A program made the position numbers and the translations under genes. Shown here piece after piece: positions 54,875 through 63,018 of a DNA stretch of 64,000 nt. The number at the start of each line of letters is the position of its first letter. Positions within the stretch are counted from its first letter, which is position 1. The notes under the pieces were generated by a model. The model made no database searches. It was not told the origin of the DNA and was given only the letters and a program-made list of their open reading frames with translations. Source of the DNA: Fodinibacter sp963730365 (GTDB taxonomy: Bacteria; Actinomycetota; Actinomycetes; Actinomycetales; Dermatophilaceae); assembly GCA_963730365.1 (NCBI GenBank), contig CAVSRM010000017.1, positions 112,672 through 176,671 on the forward strand, in the 5' to 3' direction.

Positions 54875-55348
54875 TCAGCGGGTGACCGTCGGCGGGTCCT
54901 CGCCGGGCGCGAGCACGTCGGTGAAGCTCGCCAGCACCATGCGCGCAGCCCGCTCGGCCTCCTCCCGTGGGAGGAACGGACCCTGGGCCACGTCGTCGGG
55001 CCAGAACCGGACGTAGTCGGTGCCCTCGCGGCGGTCCGGGCGACGCCAGCCCAGCGCCATGAGCGCCGCGTCCTCCTCGGGCGAGAGGGGGAAGGAGCCG
55101 CCGAGTGCCTCGGCGCCCACGCAGAAGCCCTTGAGGTGGTCCTCGGAGCGCACGAGCCGGACCCACGCCGCCACCGACTCGTGCCTGGCCGGGATGAGGC
55201 CCCCCAGGCGCGCCCTGCGCAACCGCACCGGCCGGACCCCGGAGGCCGGAGCACGCACCGTGAGGGACTCGCCGTCGGCCAGCTCCCTCACCTGGTCCCG
55301 CAGGTGAGCGACCCAGCCGGCCCGGGAACCGCCATCCGCCTCGTTCAT
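54875..55348 (-). CDS. Hypothetical protein, probable TY-Chap/YbjN-type domain
   Basis: A 157-aa soluble protein conserved in related actinobacteria as far as I can judge. The core LGGSFPLSPEEDAALMALGWRRPD, then YVRFWPDDVAQGPFLPREEAERAARMVLASFTDVL resembles the YbjN / T3SS-chaperone-like (TY-Chap) group, from memory rather than a search. It lies between prfB and ftsE on the same strand, 3 bp from prfB. Function unknown. Confidence 0.7.
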   Translation of the reverse strand: MNEADGGSRAGWVAHLRDQVRELADGESLTVRAPASGVRPVRLRRARLGGLIPARHESVAAWVRLVRSEDHLKGFCVGAEALGGSFPLSPEEDAALMALGWRRPDRREGTDYVRFWPDDVAQGPFLPREEAERAARMVLASFTDVLAPGEDPPTVTR

Positions 55349-55351
55349 CGG

Positions 55352-56473
55352 TCAGGCCTGCGCGGCGGCGGCCTTGTCCTGACCGATCTGCCACCGGATG
55401 CCGGCCTCGATGAAGCCGTCGATGTCGCCGTCGAAGACCCCTGAGGTGTTGCCCACCTCGAAGCCCGTGCGCAGGTCCTTGACCATCTGGTACGGGTGCA
55501 GCACGTAGGACCGCATCTGGTCGCCCCAGCTCGCCTTGACGTCACCGGCGAGCTCCTTGCGCTCGGCGGCCTCCTCGGCCTTCTTGATGAGCAACAGGCG
55601 CGACTGCATGACGCGCAGCGCGGCGGCGCGGTTCTGGATCTGGCTCTTCTCGTTCTGCATCGACACGACCGTGCCGGTGGGGATGTGCGTCATCCGGACG
55701 GCGGAGTCGGTGGTGTTGACCGACTGCCCGCCGGGGCCACTAGAGCGGAAGACGTCGACCTTGAGGTCGTTCTCGGGGATCTCGATGACGTCGGTGCCCT
55801 CGATGAGGGGCACGACCTCGACGGCGGCGAAGCTCGTCTGGCGGCGGCCCTGGTTGTCGAACGGGCTGATCCTCACGAGGCGGTGGGTGCCGCCCTCGAC
55901 CGACAGGTTGCCGTAGGCGTAGGGCACGTCGACCTCGAAGGTCGCGCTCTTCAGGCCCGCCTCCTCGGCGTAGGAGGTGTCGAGCACCTTGACCGGATAG
56001 TGGTGTCGCTCGGCCCAGCGCAGGTACATCCGCATGAGCATCTCGGCGAAGTCGGCGGCGTCGACTCCGCCGGCGCCGGAGCGGATGGTGACGACCGCGG
56101 CACGCTCGTCGTACTCCCCCGACAGCAGGGTGCGCACCTCGAGCTCGCCGACGGCCTTCTTGACCGTGGCGAGCTCGCGCTCGGCCTCGGCGAGGGTCTC
56201 GGCGTCGTCCTCCTCCTGGCCCATCTCGACGAGGGCCTCGAGGTCGTCGACGCGGGCGTCCATGCCGGTGACGCGCTCGTGCTCGGCCTTGGCGCGGGAC
56301 AGGCCCGAGGTGACGACCTGGGCCTTCTCCTGGTCGTCCCACAGGTTGGGGTCCGACGCCTGCCTCTCGAAGTCGGCGATCGTCGCCTCGAGCTTGGACA
56401 GGTCGGTCACCTCGCGCACGGACGACATCGTCGTGCGGAGGTCCTTGATCTCCTGGGAGAAGTCGACAGCCAC
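55352..56473 (-). CDS. prfB: Peptide chain release factor 2
   Basis: A 373-aa release factor for UAA and UGA. The catalytic RSSGPGGQSVNTTDSAVRMTHIPTG (GGQ) and the RF2-type TIRSGAGGVDAADFAEMLMRMYLRW are clear. The frame is continuous, with no programmed frameshift, as usual in actinobacteria. GTG 56473 with AGGA 9 nt upstream; the frame is open far upstream over a non-coding stretch. Confidence 0.97.
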   Translation of the reverse strand: MAVDFSQEIKDLRTTMSSVREVTDLSKLEATIADFERQASDPNLWDDQEKAQVVTSGLSRAKAEHERVTGMDARVDDLEALVEMGQEEDDAETLAEAERELATVKKAVGELEVRTLLSGEYDERAAVVTIRSGAGGVDAADFAEMLMRMYLRWAERHHYPVKVLDTSYAEEAGLKSATFEVDVPYAYGNLSVEGGTHRLVRISPFDNQGRRQTSFAAVEVVPLIEGTDVIEIPENDLKVDVFRSSGPGGQSVNTTDSAVRMTHIPTGTVVSMQNEKSQIQNRAAALRVMQSRLLLIKKAEEAAERKELAGDVKASWGDQMRSYVLHPYQMVKDLRTGFEVGNTSGVFDGDIDGFIEAGIRWQIGQDKAAAAQA

Positions 56474-56631
56474 GACAGACGATCCTACGGCAGTGCGGTG
56501 GGCCGTCCACGCCGCCGGATGCCGGCCATGGCCTGCCGCGAGCGCGTCGGCACACCCCGCGGGGAGTGGGTCGGAGCCCAGGCCATCCCGTCGTTCGACA
56601 CCCACCGACGGACGAGCGACCGACGGCCCGG

Positions 56632-57300
56632 TCAGCGAACGACGCGGATGTTGAAGGTCGGCGTGCCCAGCGACCCCATGAGCCGCAACCACAGCGGCAG
56701 GTACATCTCGGCCCCCCGGGCGGTCGAGATGTCGCCGAGGTCGATCACGTCGGTGTGCCCGAACGACTCGAGCAGCTCGGTGACGACGGCCTTGGCCGAC
56801 TCGTCGTTCCCGCAGAGGAAGACGCTGGTGGGTTCCGGAAGCAGGTAAGGGTGGACCATGACGTCTGCCGTCATCGTGTTGAGCGCCTTGACGACTCTCG
56901 CCTCGGGAAAGGCGCGCTGGAGCTGCTCTCCGAGGGAGTCGGTGTCGACCACGGACAGGGTTGGAGGGAACCCGTGCGAGAAGTCCAAGGGGTTCGCGAT
57001 GTCGACGACGACCTTGCCCGCGAGGTTGGCCGCCCCTGCCTGCTGGAGGGCGGCGAGCGCTCCGCCACCGTTCGTCGCGTTGACGACGACGTCGGCGCCG
57101 GTGGCCGCGTCGTCGTGCGCGGCGAGGCGCACGGTCGGGTGGTCGGCGAGCCAGTCCGCGACCGTCGGGCCGTCGCCCTCGGATCGGGCGAGGGTGGCCT
57201 CGGGGTCGCGCGTGCCGACCGACACGTCGTGACCGAGCCCGTCGAGGCGGTCGGCGATGGTGCGGCCGACCGTGCCGGTGCCGAGGACGGCGATCTTCAT
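56632..57300 (-). CDS. NADP oxidoreductase, coenzyme F420-dependent family
   Basis: A 222-aa Rossmann-fold protein: KIAVLGTGTVGRTIADRL (dinucleotide loop), SVGTRDPEATLAR (NADP phosphate-contacting Arg), DVVVNATNGGGALAAL, KVVVDIANPLDFSHG, RVVKALNTMTADVM, and FLCGNDESAKAVVTELLESFG. The fold matches F420H2:NADP oxidoreductases and related reductases; the true cofactor is not proven. The gene is monocistronic upstream of prfB by 158 bp. Confidence 0.88.
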   Translation of the reverse strand: MKIAVLGTGTVGRTIADRLDGLGHDVSVGTRDPEATLARSEGDGPTVADWLADHPTVRLAAHDDAATGADVVVNATNGGGALAALQQAGAANLAGKVVVDIANPLDFSHGFPPTLSVVDTDSLGEQLQRAFPEARVVKALNTMTADVMVHPYLLPEPTSVFLCGNDESAKAVVTELLESFGHTDVIDLGDISTARGAEMYLPLWLRLMGSLGTPTFNIRVVR

Positions 57301-57441
57301 GGGCTTTCCCTGGGGTCGTGAGGCGGTGCACCGTCGACGGCGTCGACCCCGCCATCATCACCCCCATTCACGGCGACGTCCACGCGTTGGCGCGCTGGGA
57401 GGATGCCGAGGTGCTCGCCGCGCCCGTCTTGCCCCGAGCCG

Positions 57442-58584
57442 TCAGCCGTCGGCGAGGGCGGGGAAGCAGAAGTCACACCAGTGGTAGCCCGGGGGTTTGT
57501 CCGTGACGAGCCACCGGTTCGAGAAGGCGATCTGGTCCACCCAGGCGCACGGGTGGTCCAGGGAGTGGGTCTCCTTGGTGCGGCGGTTCGCCACGAGCGG
57601 CGCCGGCTCGACGCTGACCTCCACCTCGCACGACGTGTCGCTGCCGAGCGCGCCGACGGTGGTGAGCCACCCTCCCGCGAAGAACTCCTGCTCGGTCGTG
57701 AGCGTCAGCGGAGGTGGCTCCAGGCTCTGGGGCACCTGCCCGGCCACGGAGGTGGCGCACTCCGGCGGTAGGTAGCGCCCGAGGAACATCGTCAGCAGGT
57801 CGGCGGTGGCCCCCGCCACGTGGGGGCACAGGCCCGGGCCCGGTCGGCACGGGACGGTGATGTGGTTGCCGAGGTAGTCCCAGTGCTCACCCTCGGCGAA
57901 GACCACCCGGTGCCGGGGCCGGTGCATGGCGTCCCACGTGGCGTCCGGCACCTGCGAGAACAGGTCGAATGCCCCGCCCCACACGAGCAGGGTCGGCAGG
58001 TCGAGCAGCGGCAGGGGGAATGGCTCGTCGCCGAACCAGTCCTGCCACCCTCCGCTCAGCCCGGCGTACGCGGCGACCGCCCGACCGACGGTGAACCGCG
58101 CACCCAGCATCGCGCCGAAGCTGTGGCCCACGACGGCGGTGGCCGGCGGGGGCATGAGCGCGTCGGCGTGCGCCCACCCCGAGCGGGCCCAGCCGAGGAC
58201 GGCATCCAGCGTCACCTCGTCCGGGTGCGCGCCGATCGAGGGGTTGCTGCCACTGGCGTTGCCGGCGAGCTCGGGCACCACCACGACGTACCCGGCGCGC
58301 GCGAGCACAGCGGGGATGAAGGACCACCGGCGGTAGTGCTCGATGTCGAACTGGCAGTGGCCGTGGCAGAACAGGACGAGTGGGTACCGCCCGCACCCCT
58401 GCAGCAGCGGTGCCGACTCGACCGCCCCGTCGAGGCTGGGGAACCACATGCGCAGCGGCACGGGCGCTCCGTCGGCGGGTCCGAGGCTCCGTGCCCCGAA
58501 GAACACCGGAGCCAACGGCTGTGGCTGCCACCCGATCGGGCACGTGGCCGGGAGTGGCGTGGGGCCGGGGCTCACGCTCGCCAT
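57442..58584 (-). CDS. Alpha/beta hydrolase
   Basis: A 380-aa predicted cytoplasmic hydrolase. GRYPLVLFCHGHCQFDIEHYRRW gives the oxyanion region and ATAVVGHSFGAMLGARF the nucleophile elbow (GHSFG); the acid is probably in WGGAFDLFSQVP and the base His in EGEHWDYLGNH. The last 80 residues, with Trp/Cys-rich ending PPGYHWCDFCFPAL, are unusual and may be a small accessory domain. ATG 58584 has GGGAGG upstream. A 26-bp palindrome lies 23 bp before the start. Confidence 0.85.
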   Translation of the reverse strand: MASVSPGPTPLPATCPIGWQPQPLAPVFFGARSLGPADGAPVPLRMWFPSLDGAVESAPLLQGCGRYPLVLFCHGHCQFDIEHYRRWSFIPAVLARAGYVVVVPELAGNASGSNPSIGAHPDEVTLDAVLGWARSGWAHADALMPPPATAVVGHSFGAMLGARFTVGRAVAAYAGLSGGWQDWFGDEPFPLPLLDLPTLLVWGGAFDLFSQVPDATWDAMHRPRHRVVFAEGEHWDYLGNHITVPCRPGPGLCPHVAGATADLLTMFLGRYLPPECATSVAGQVPQSLEPPPLTLTTEQEFFAGGWLTTVGALGSDTSCEVEVSVEPAPLVANRRTKETHSLDHPCAWVDQIAFSNRWLVTDKPPGYHWCDFCFPALADG

Positions 58585-58606
58585 GGTCCTCCCTTCCAGC
58601 CCGAAA

Positions 58607-58632
58607 GGCCATGGCCCGATCGGGCCATGGCC
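58607..58632. promoter_or_regulatory. Perfect 26-bp palindrome in the hydrolase leader
   Basis: Half-site GGCCATGGCCCGA followed by its exact complement, centre GATC at 58618-58621. It is in the divergent region between the hydrolase and the DUF6345 gene, 23 bp before the hydrolase ATG. With no loop, a protein operator is more likely than a terminator. Confidence 0.65.
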
Positions 58633-58749
58633 GCGCACGGCGTCGGGTGGCCCGACGGGAGCGCGATCCGGTATCAGCGCGCCGTTCCGGGACTCCTCCC
58701 CCACAGAGCGGTCTGCAGGGGGTGGACCGCGTCACCGAAGGAGCCGGTC

Positions 58750-60480
58750 ATGGCAACCTTGCCCATCTTCTCGACCACCCCGGGCCGTGAGGCCGACGTC
58801 GATGTCGACCACGTCGGCCGCGACGTCCTCGGAGGTCGCGACCTGGCGACGACGTCCCGAGGACCGAGCACCCACGTGAGGGGCCCGGAGGTGACGGTCG
58901 ACGTCGACCGCGGCCGGGGCGGGGTGTGGGCCGGCGACCTCGGCCGCCTCTGGGGGACCGACCGGATCAGCGTGCCCCGCCCGAAGGCGGTCAGCGAGAT
59001 CGCGACCGAGGCGCTGCAGCGCAGCCGGCTGCTGCCCGAGCTGACCGGCACGTTCCGGCTGACCAAGGGCAGCGTGAAGCACGCCCACGTCGTCACCGAG
59101 CGAGGTGAGAAGCGCACGACGCGTGCCACCGAGGCGACGTTCGGTCAGGACGTCGTGTTCGACGTCTCCGACCGGGGCGACATCGCCGGTGAGTCGCTGC
59201 CGATGTTCGGTGGCGGGGGCCGGTTCCGCGCGACCGTGGGCGACGGGGGCCAGGTCGTCGGCATGCACGGCGTCTGGCGCGGGGCCGAGGGCATCGAGGA
59301 GCGCGAGGTGCTGTCCGTGCGCGCCGCCCTCGAGCGTGTCGGCGCGGCGCCGAAGACCAAGGACGTGCGGGTCAAGGACGCGACGCTCGGCTACTACAGC
59401 GCACCCTCCTTCACGGGTCAGGAGCTCATGTTCCCGGTCTATGCCGTGACGGCCGAGGTCCGCGACGGCAGGAACTGGGTGCCCAGCCGGGTCCGGCTGG
59501 TCCCGGCCACCGATGTCGGGCAGGTCCACCCGCCCGAGCACCCCGAGCCCGAGCGCACCGAGCCCTTCGCCGTGACGGCCGACCTCTCGGCGCGGGTGCG
59601 TCCGGGGCTGGCCCTGCCCTCGGGCGTGTCCGTGAGCACCGCGGCCCTCGGTCGCGGCGGGGTCAAGCCCGCCGACGTGCTGACCCGCGGCCCCGGCGGC
59701 ACCGTGTTCGTCAAGCCGCAGCTGTCCGGCATCCAGCTCGGCGCGATCCTCGAGGCCATCCGGCCCCGCTCGTTCGGGGCGTCGTGGATCGGGACCATGG
59801 GTGGGCTCAACGGCAGCCAGGGCAACGCCCAGGGGTTCGTCGACGAGATGACGGCCGAGGGGTGGCAGCGTCGGTTCAACTGGGGCAACCAGGCCGCCTG
59901 GAAGTCGGACTGGATCAGCAACGACGACACCTACGTCGACGACGTCGACCTCGTGTTCTACACCGGCCACGCCGGCCCCGACGGGTGGATGCTCGCCACC
60001 GGGGGCGCCTCGGACTGGCTGCACCACAACGACGTCGGCGCCACGCCCAACAGCCCCTCCGACCTGTGGGGGCAGGAGAACCTCGAGTGGGCGGTCGTCG
60101 CCGCGTGCGGTCCGTTGGAGGACGACATCATCAACGGCGGGGGCAACGTCTTCGACCGGTGGCGCGGGGCCTTCGACGGGCTGCACCTCCTGCTCGGCTA
60201 TGCCGCGGTGACCTACGACAACACCGAGGAGGGCCGACGGTTCGCGAGCTACTCCCGTTCAGGGATGACGCTCCGGCAGGCGTGGTTCCGCACCGCCCAG
60301 GAGATCCAGCCGGCGACCAACGGCTATGGCGACCCCTACGGCCCCGACGTGTACGCCGCGGCGATGTACATCGGGAACTCGAGCGGCAACACGGCGAACG
60401 ACCACCTGTGGGGCCACGGGTCGGTCGGCCCCGACATCCGGAACTCCACCTACCGGGGGTGCAGCTTCAGCCCCTGCTGA
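58750..60480 (+). CDS. DUF6345 family protein, putative clan CD-like cysteine peptidase
   Basis: A 576-aa protein. The C-terminal 220 residues carry the DUF6345-type pattern: WGNQAAWKSDW, DDVDLVFYTGHAGPDGW, QENLEWAVVAACGPLED, NVFDRWRGAFDGLHLLLGYAAVTYDN, LRQAWFRTAQEIQPATNGYGDPYGPDVYAAAMY. His407 (strand-TGHAG) and Cys453 (strand-AACG), 46 residues apart, mimic the His-Cys dyad of caspases, gingipains and legumains. The first 340 residues have no recognised domain and may be a prodomain. No signal peptide seen. ATG 58750 has GGAG 7 nt upstream; the frame is open far upstream. Peptidase activity is inferred. Confidence 0.82.
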   Translation: MATLPIFSTTPGREADVDVDHVGRDVLGGRDLATTSRGPSTHVRGPEVTVDVDRGRGGVWAGDLGRLWGTDRISVPRPKAVSEIATEALQRSRLLPELTGTFRLTKGSVKHAHVVTERGEKRTTRATEATFGQDVVFDVSDRGDIAGESLPMFGGGGRFRATVGDGGQVVGMHGVWRGAEGIEEREVLSVRAALERVGAAPKTKDVRVKDATLGYYSAPSFTGQELMFPVYAVTAEVRDGRNWVPSRVRLVPATDVGQVHPPEHPEPERTEPFAVTADLSARVRPGLALPSGVSVSTAALGRGGVKPADVLTRGPGGTVFVKPQLSGIQLGAILEAIRPRSFGASWIGTMGGLNGSQGNAQGFVDEMTAEGWQRRFNWGNQAAWKSDWISNDDTYVDDVDLVFYTGHAGPDGWMLATGGASDWLHHNDVGATPNSPSDLWGQENLEWAVVAACGPLEDDIINGGGNVFDRWRGAFDGLHLLLGYAAVTYDNTEEGRRFASYSRSGMTLRQAWFRTAQEIQPATNGYGDPYGPDVYAAAMYIGNSSGNTANDHLWGHGSVGPDIRNSTYRGCSFSPC

Positions 60481-60506
60481 CCCGGCGCGACCCGCCGCGT
60501 GAGGCT

Positions 60507-60534
60507 CCAGACCCCTACCCGGGGGTAGGTCTGG
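60507..60534 (+). terminator. Hairpin after the DUF6345 gene
   Basis: CCAGAC and CTACCC pair with GGGTAG and GTCTGG (60507-60534) with a small CC bulge. It begins 27 bp after the stop codon. Confidence 0.55.
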
Positions 60535-60612
60535 TCACCCGGCCGACGACGGGTCTACGTTGGAAAGGTTCCGGGGGTGGAACCCCCGCCGGCAGGACGC
60601 GCGGAGGTCGAG

Positions 60613-63018
60613 ATGCCACCCGGAAGACGCACCACACTGAGGGACCTGGGGCTCACGACGGCGGCGGTGCGCGAGCCGGGCGGGCTGCTGGGCGAGATCA
60701 CCAGGGTGGGCAGGGGCCGCTTCACCCTCGCGCTGCAGCCCATCACCGTGGTCCGACCGGCCGACCTGCTGTGCCTGCGATTCTCGTTCGCCAACCTCAC
60801 GGTCGGCACCGATGCCGCAGGCTCCCCCGTGCTGCGGCGATTCGCGGACGGCCACCCCGCGCGGCTGGTGGTCGACTTCCCGCCCCAGCACCTCGTGGAG
60901 GAGGCGTTCTTCCAGAGCACCACCCAGACCGACCCGACCCATCGCCCCGTGAAGGCGCTCCTCTCCGCGCACAGCCGGCTCGTCTACACCGTGGGAGACA
61001 GCAGTGTGCCCTTCACGCTGGAGGGCCTGCTCGGCGCGATGAGCACCCTGCCGCTCAACGTGGCCCCGCACGCCATCCGGCCCAAGACGTTCTCGCGCAC
61101 CTTCGTGGCCGACGCACCGGCCGTCTCGATCGCCGCGATCGGCGCGCTCTCGCGCACGGCATCCGCCTCCACCGTGGTCGCGCACTCGATCGCCCGATCG
61201 CGGGCACTCGTCAGCGCCACCGCGCTCGAGCGCCGCTTCGGCTCCGCCGAGGCCCAGCTCACGGCAGCCGGGTGGTCGATCACCGAGACGCTCGGCCTCG
61301 GTGACCTCGTGGCGGAGGTGTCGCCACACGTCTTCGAGCTGCTCACCCGGCGCGCCCCCCGCGAACCCACCTCCACCGAGACCGCCATCGAGTTGCCGTG
61401 GCGCCTGCTGCTCTCCCCCAGCGACCTCGGAGGATTCGCGCACGCGCCCTCCCCCGTCGAGCACGACGGCCGAACCGAGTTGTGGCACAGTCGCCTCGGG
61501 GCCCGCACGGTGAGCGGTGAGGACGTTGAGGTCGACGAACGCAACCGACGGGGTCGCATGGTGCGCGCCGTGTGGGCACGTGACTTCGCCCAGTTCCCCC
61601 AGGCCGCGCAGGAGGACGGCAAGGGGGCCTTCCCGAGCACCGACAGCCCTCCATGGCGCAAGGCGCTGAGCGCCGGTCACCGCATGAAGATCGTGCACGA
61701 GACCTCCAACGCCCGCATGAAGACCTTCTCGGGCCGGTTCTGGGACCCCGAGCCGATCGACGTCGACCGACTCATGCTCACCACGCTCGGAGGGTGGCTG
61801 TCCACGGACCTCGAGGTGGGTGCCCTGCCCGAGGGCAACCTCGACATCGCGGAGTGGAAGCACCGGGCCACCCTGGGGCGCGACCACTACGTGAAGGTCT
61901 CCGAGGTCGGCTTCCTCTTCCCCTTCGGCCACAAGGCCGTGCTCGTCACCGTCACCGAACGCAAGTTCACACCGGGCGAGCCGGGAAACCCGGCCTATCT
62001 CTACCAGCGCCAGTTCATCGCCGTGCTCGAACGCACGAGGTCGTACACGTCGTCGGCGACCTACCAGGATTCCCGCACCTACGGCCCCGCCGCCCACCCC
62101 AAGCGCCTCGACCTCTCGATGCCCTTCGCCGGCGTCTCCGTGCTCACCCGCGTCACCCCTGACCTCGACAAGGGCGGAGACCTGCTCGCCGACGGCTCGC
62201 TCGACTTCTCCGGCTCGCAGGTGAGCAGCCGGGTGATGTTCCCGCACGTCGCCGGGCGGGCCTTCGACTTCGCGCTGCTGGCCACCGACCGCGAGGGAAA
62301 CTCGGTGGAGTACGCCGGCCCGCTCCTCTTCGTCGGCCGGCCCGCCAACACGCTCGACCCCGCGCAGGCGTGGGACCTGTCCCGGGTGACCAAGGCCTAC
62401 TGGAAGAGCGCTGACCCGCTGCGACGTCACCACACCCGTGGCGCGCGCATCGCCTTCGCCCCCACCATCGCCCCGGACGGCACCCCGCTCGACACGACGG
62501 TGGAGACCGCGTCGATGGTCTTCGACGCCGCGACCGATGGGTCGCTCGCGAACCGGCCGCAGGACGAGCCGCGCTTCGCTCCCCTGCTGCGCGAGGCCAG
62601 CGTGGTCGTGCCGTCGGTGAGCGTCGTGGCGAAGCAGAGCGACGCGCTCACCGTCACGGTGCCGGCCCACTACGCGGCCCAGGGCCTGGCGGGCAACGCC
62701 GCCCACGTGTTCCTCGAGGCCGTCACACCCCCGGCGCTCGACTTCACCTCGCAGGCCGACCGCTCGGGCGGCTTCGTCACGCCCAGCATGGTGATCCGCG
62801 GGCTCTCGGGCAGCACCGGGCCGATCGGCTGCGCCGTCGAGAAGGCCGTGTCGGGCTCGCTCACGCCGGCCGACTTCTTCGGGGCGATCGACGCCAAGCT
62901 CTTCGGGGCGGTCAGCCTCGTCGACCTCATCGAGGCCATCGCGCCGGGGTCCTTCCCCGGTTCATCGCCGACAGCCTCGACTCGGTCGCAGCCCTGCAGC
63001 GCGACCTCGCCCGGGTGA
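60613..63018 (+). CDS. Very large protein of unknown function, N-terminal part (frame ends at a frameshift)
   Basis: An 801-residue frame from ATG 60613 (GGAGG 6 nt upstream; GTG 60577 is in frame). I recognise no domain. It is alpha/beta with beta-rich stretches, no signal peptide and no membrane helix; notable segments are FTLALQPITVVRPADLLCLRFSF near the start, LSAGHRMKIVHETSNARMKTF in the middle, and LQVTVPAHYAAQ-like beta strands late. Coding quality falls abruptly after residue about 778 (LIEAIAPGSFP), where the natural continuation is in the -1 frame; the last 20 codons to the stop at 63018 are out-of-frame translation. Confidence 0.75.
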   Translation: MPPGRRTTLRDLGLTTAAVREPGGLLGEITRVGRGRFTLALQPITVVRPADLLCLRFSFANLTVGTDAAGSPVLRRFADGHPARLVVDFPPQHLVEEAFFQSTTQTDPTHRPVKALLSAHSRLVYTVGDSSVPFTLEGLLGAMSTLPLNVAPHAIRPKTFSRTFVADAPAVSIAAIGALSRTASASTVVAHSIARSRALVSATALERRFGSAEAQLTAAGWSITETLGLGDLVAEVSPHVFELLTRRAPREPTSTETAIELPWRLLLSPSDLGGFAHAPSPVEHDGRTELWHSRLGARTVSGEDVEVDERNRRGRMVRAVWARDFAQFPQAAQEDGKGAFPSTDSPPWRKALSAGHRMKIVHETSNARMKTFSGRFWDPEPIDVDRLMLTTLGGWLSTDLEVGALPEGNLDIAEWKHRATLGRDHYVKVSEVGFLFPFGHKAVLVTVTERKFTPGEPGNPAYLYQRQFIAVLERTRSYTSSATYQDSRTYGPAAHPKRLDLSMPFAGVSVLTRVTPDLDKGGDLLADGSLDFSGSQVSSRVMFPHVAGRAFDFALLATDREGNSVEYAGPLLFVGRPANTLDPAQAWDLSRVTKAYWKSADPLRRHHTRGARIAFAPTIAPDGTPLDTTVETASMVFDAATDGSLANRPQDEPRFAPLLREASVVVPSVSVVAKQSDALTVTVPAHYAAQGLAGNAAHVFLEAVTPPALDFTSQADRSGGFVTPSMVIRGLSGSTGPIGCAVEKAVSGSLTPADFFGAIDAKLFGAVSLVDLIEAIAPGSFPGSSPTASTRSQPCSATSPG

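Noticed and set aside
60535..62706. 723-codon open frame opposite the giant gene
   Set aside because: Low-complexity Arg/Gly/Val/Glu-rich translation with no start signal; the plus strand has the better coding pattern and a ribosome binding site.
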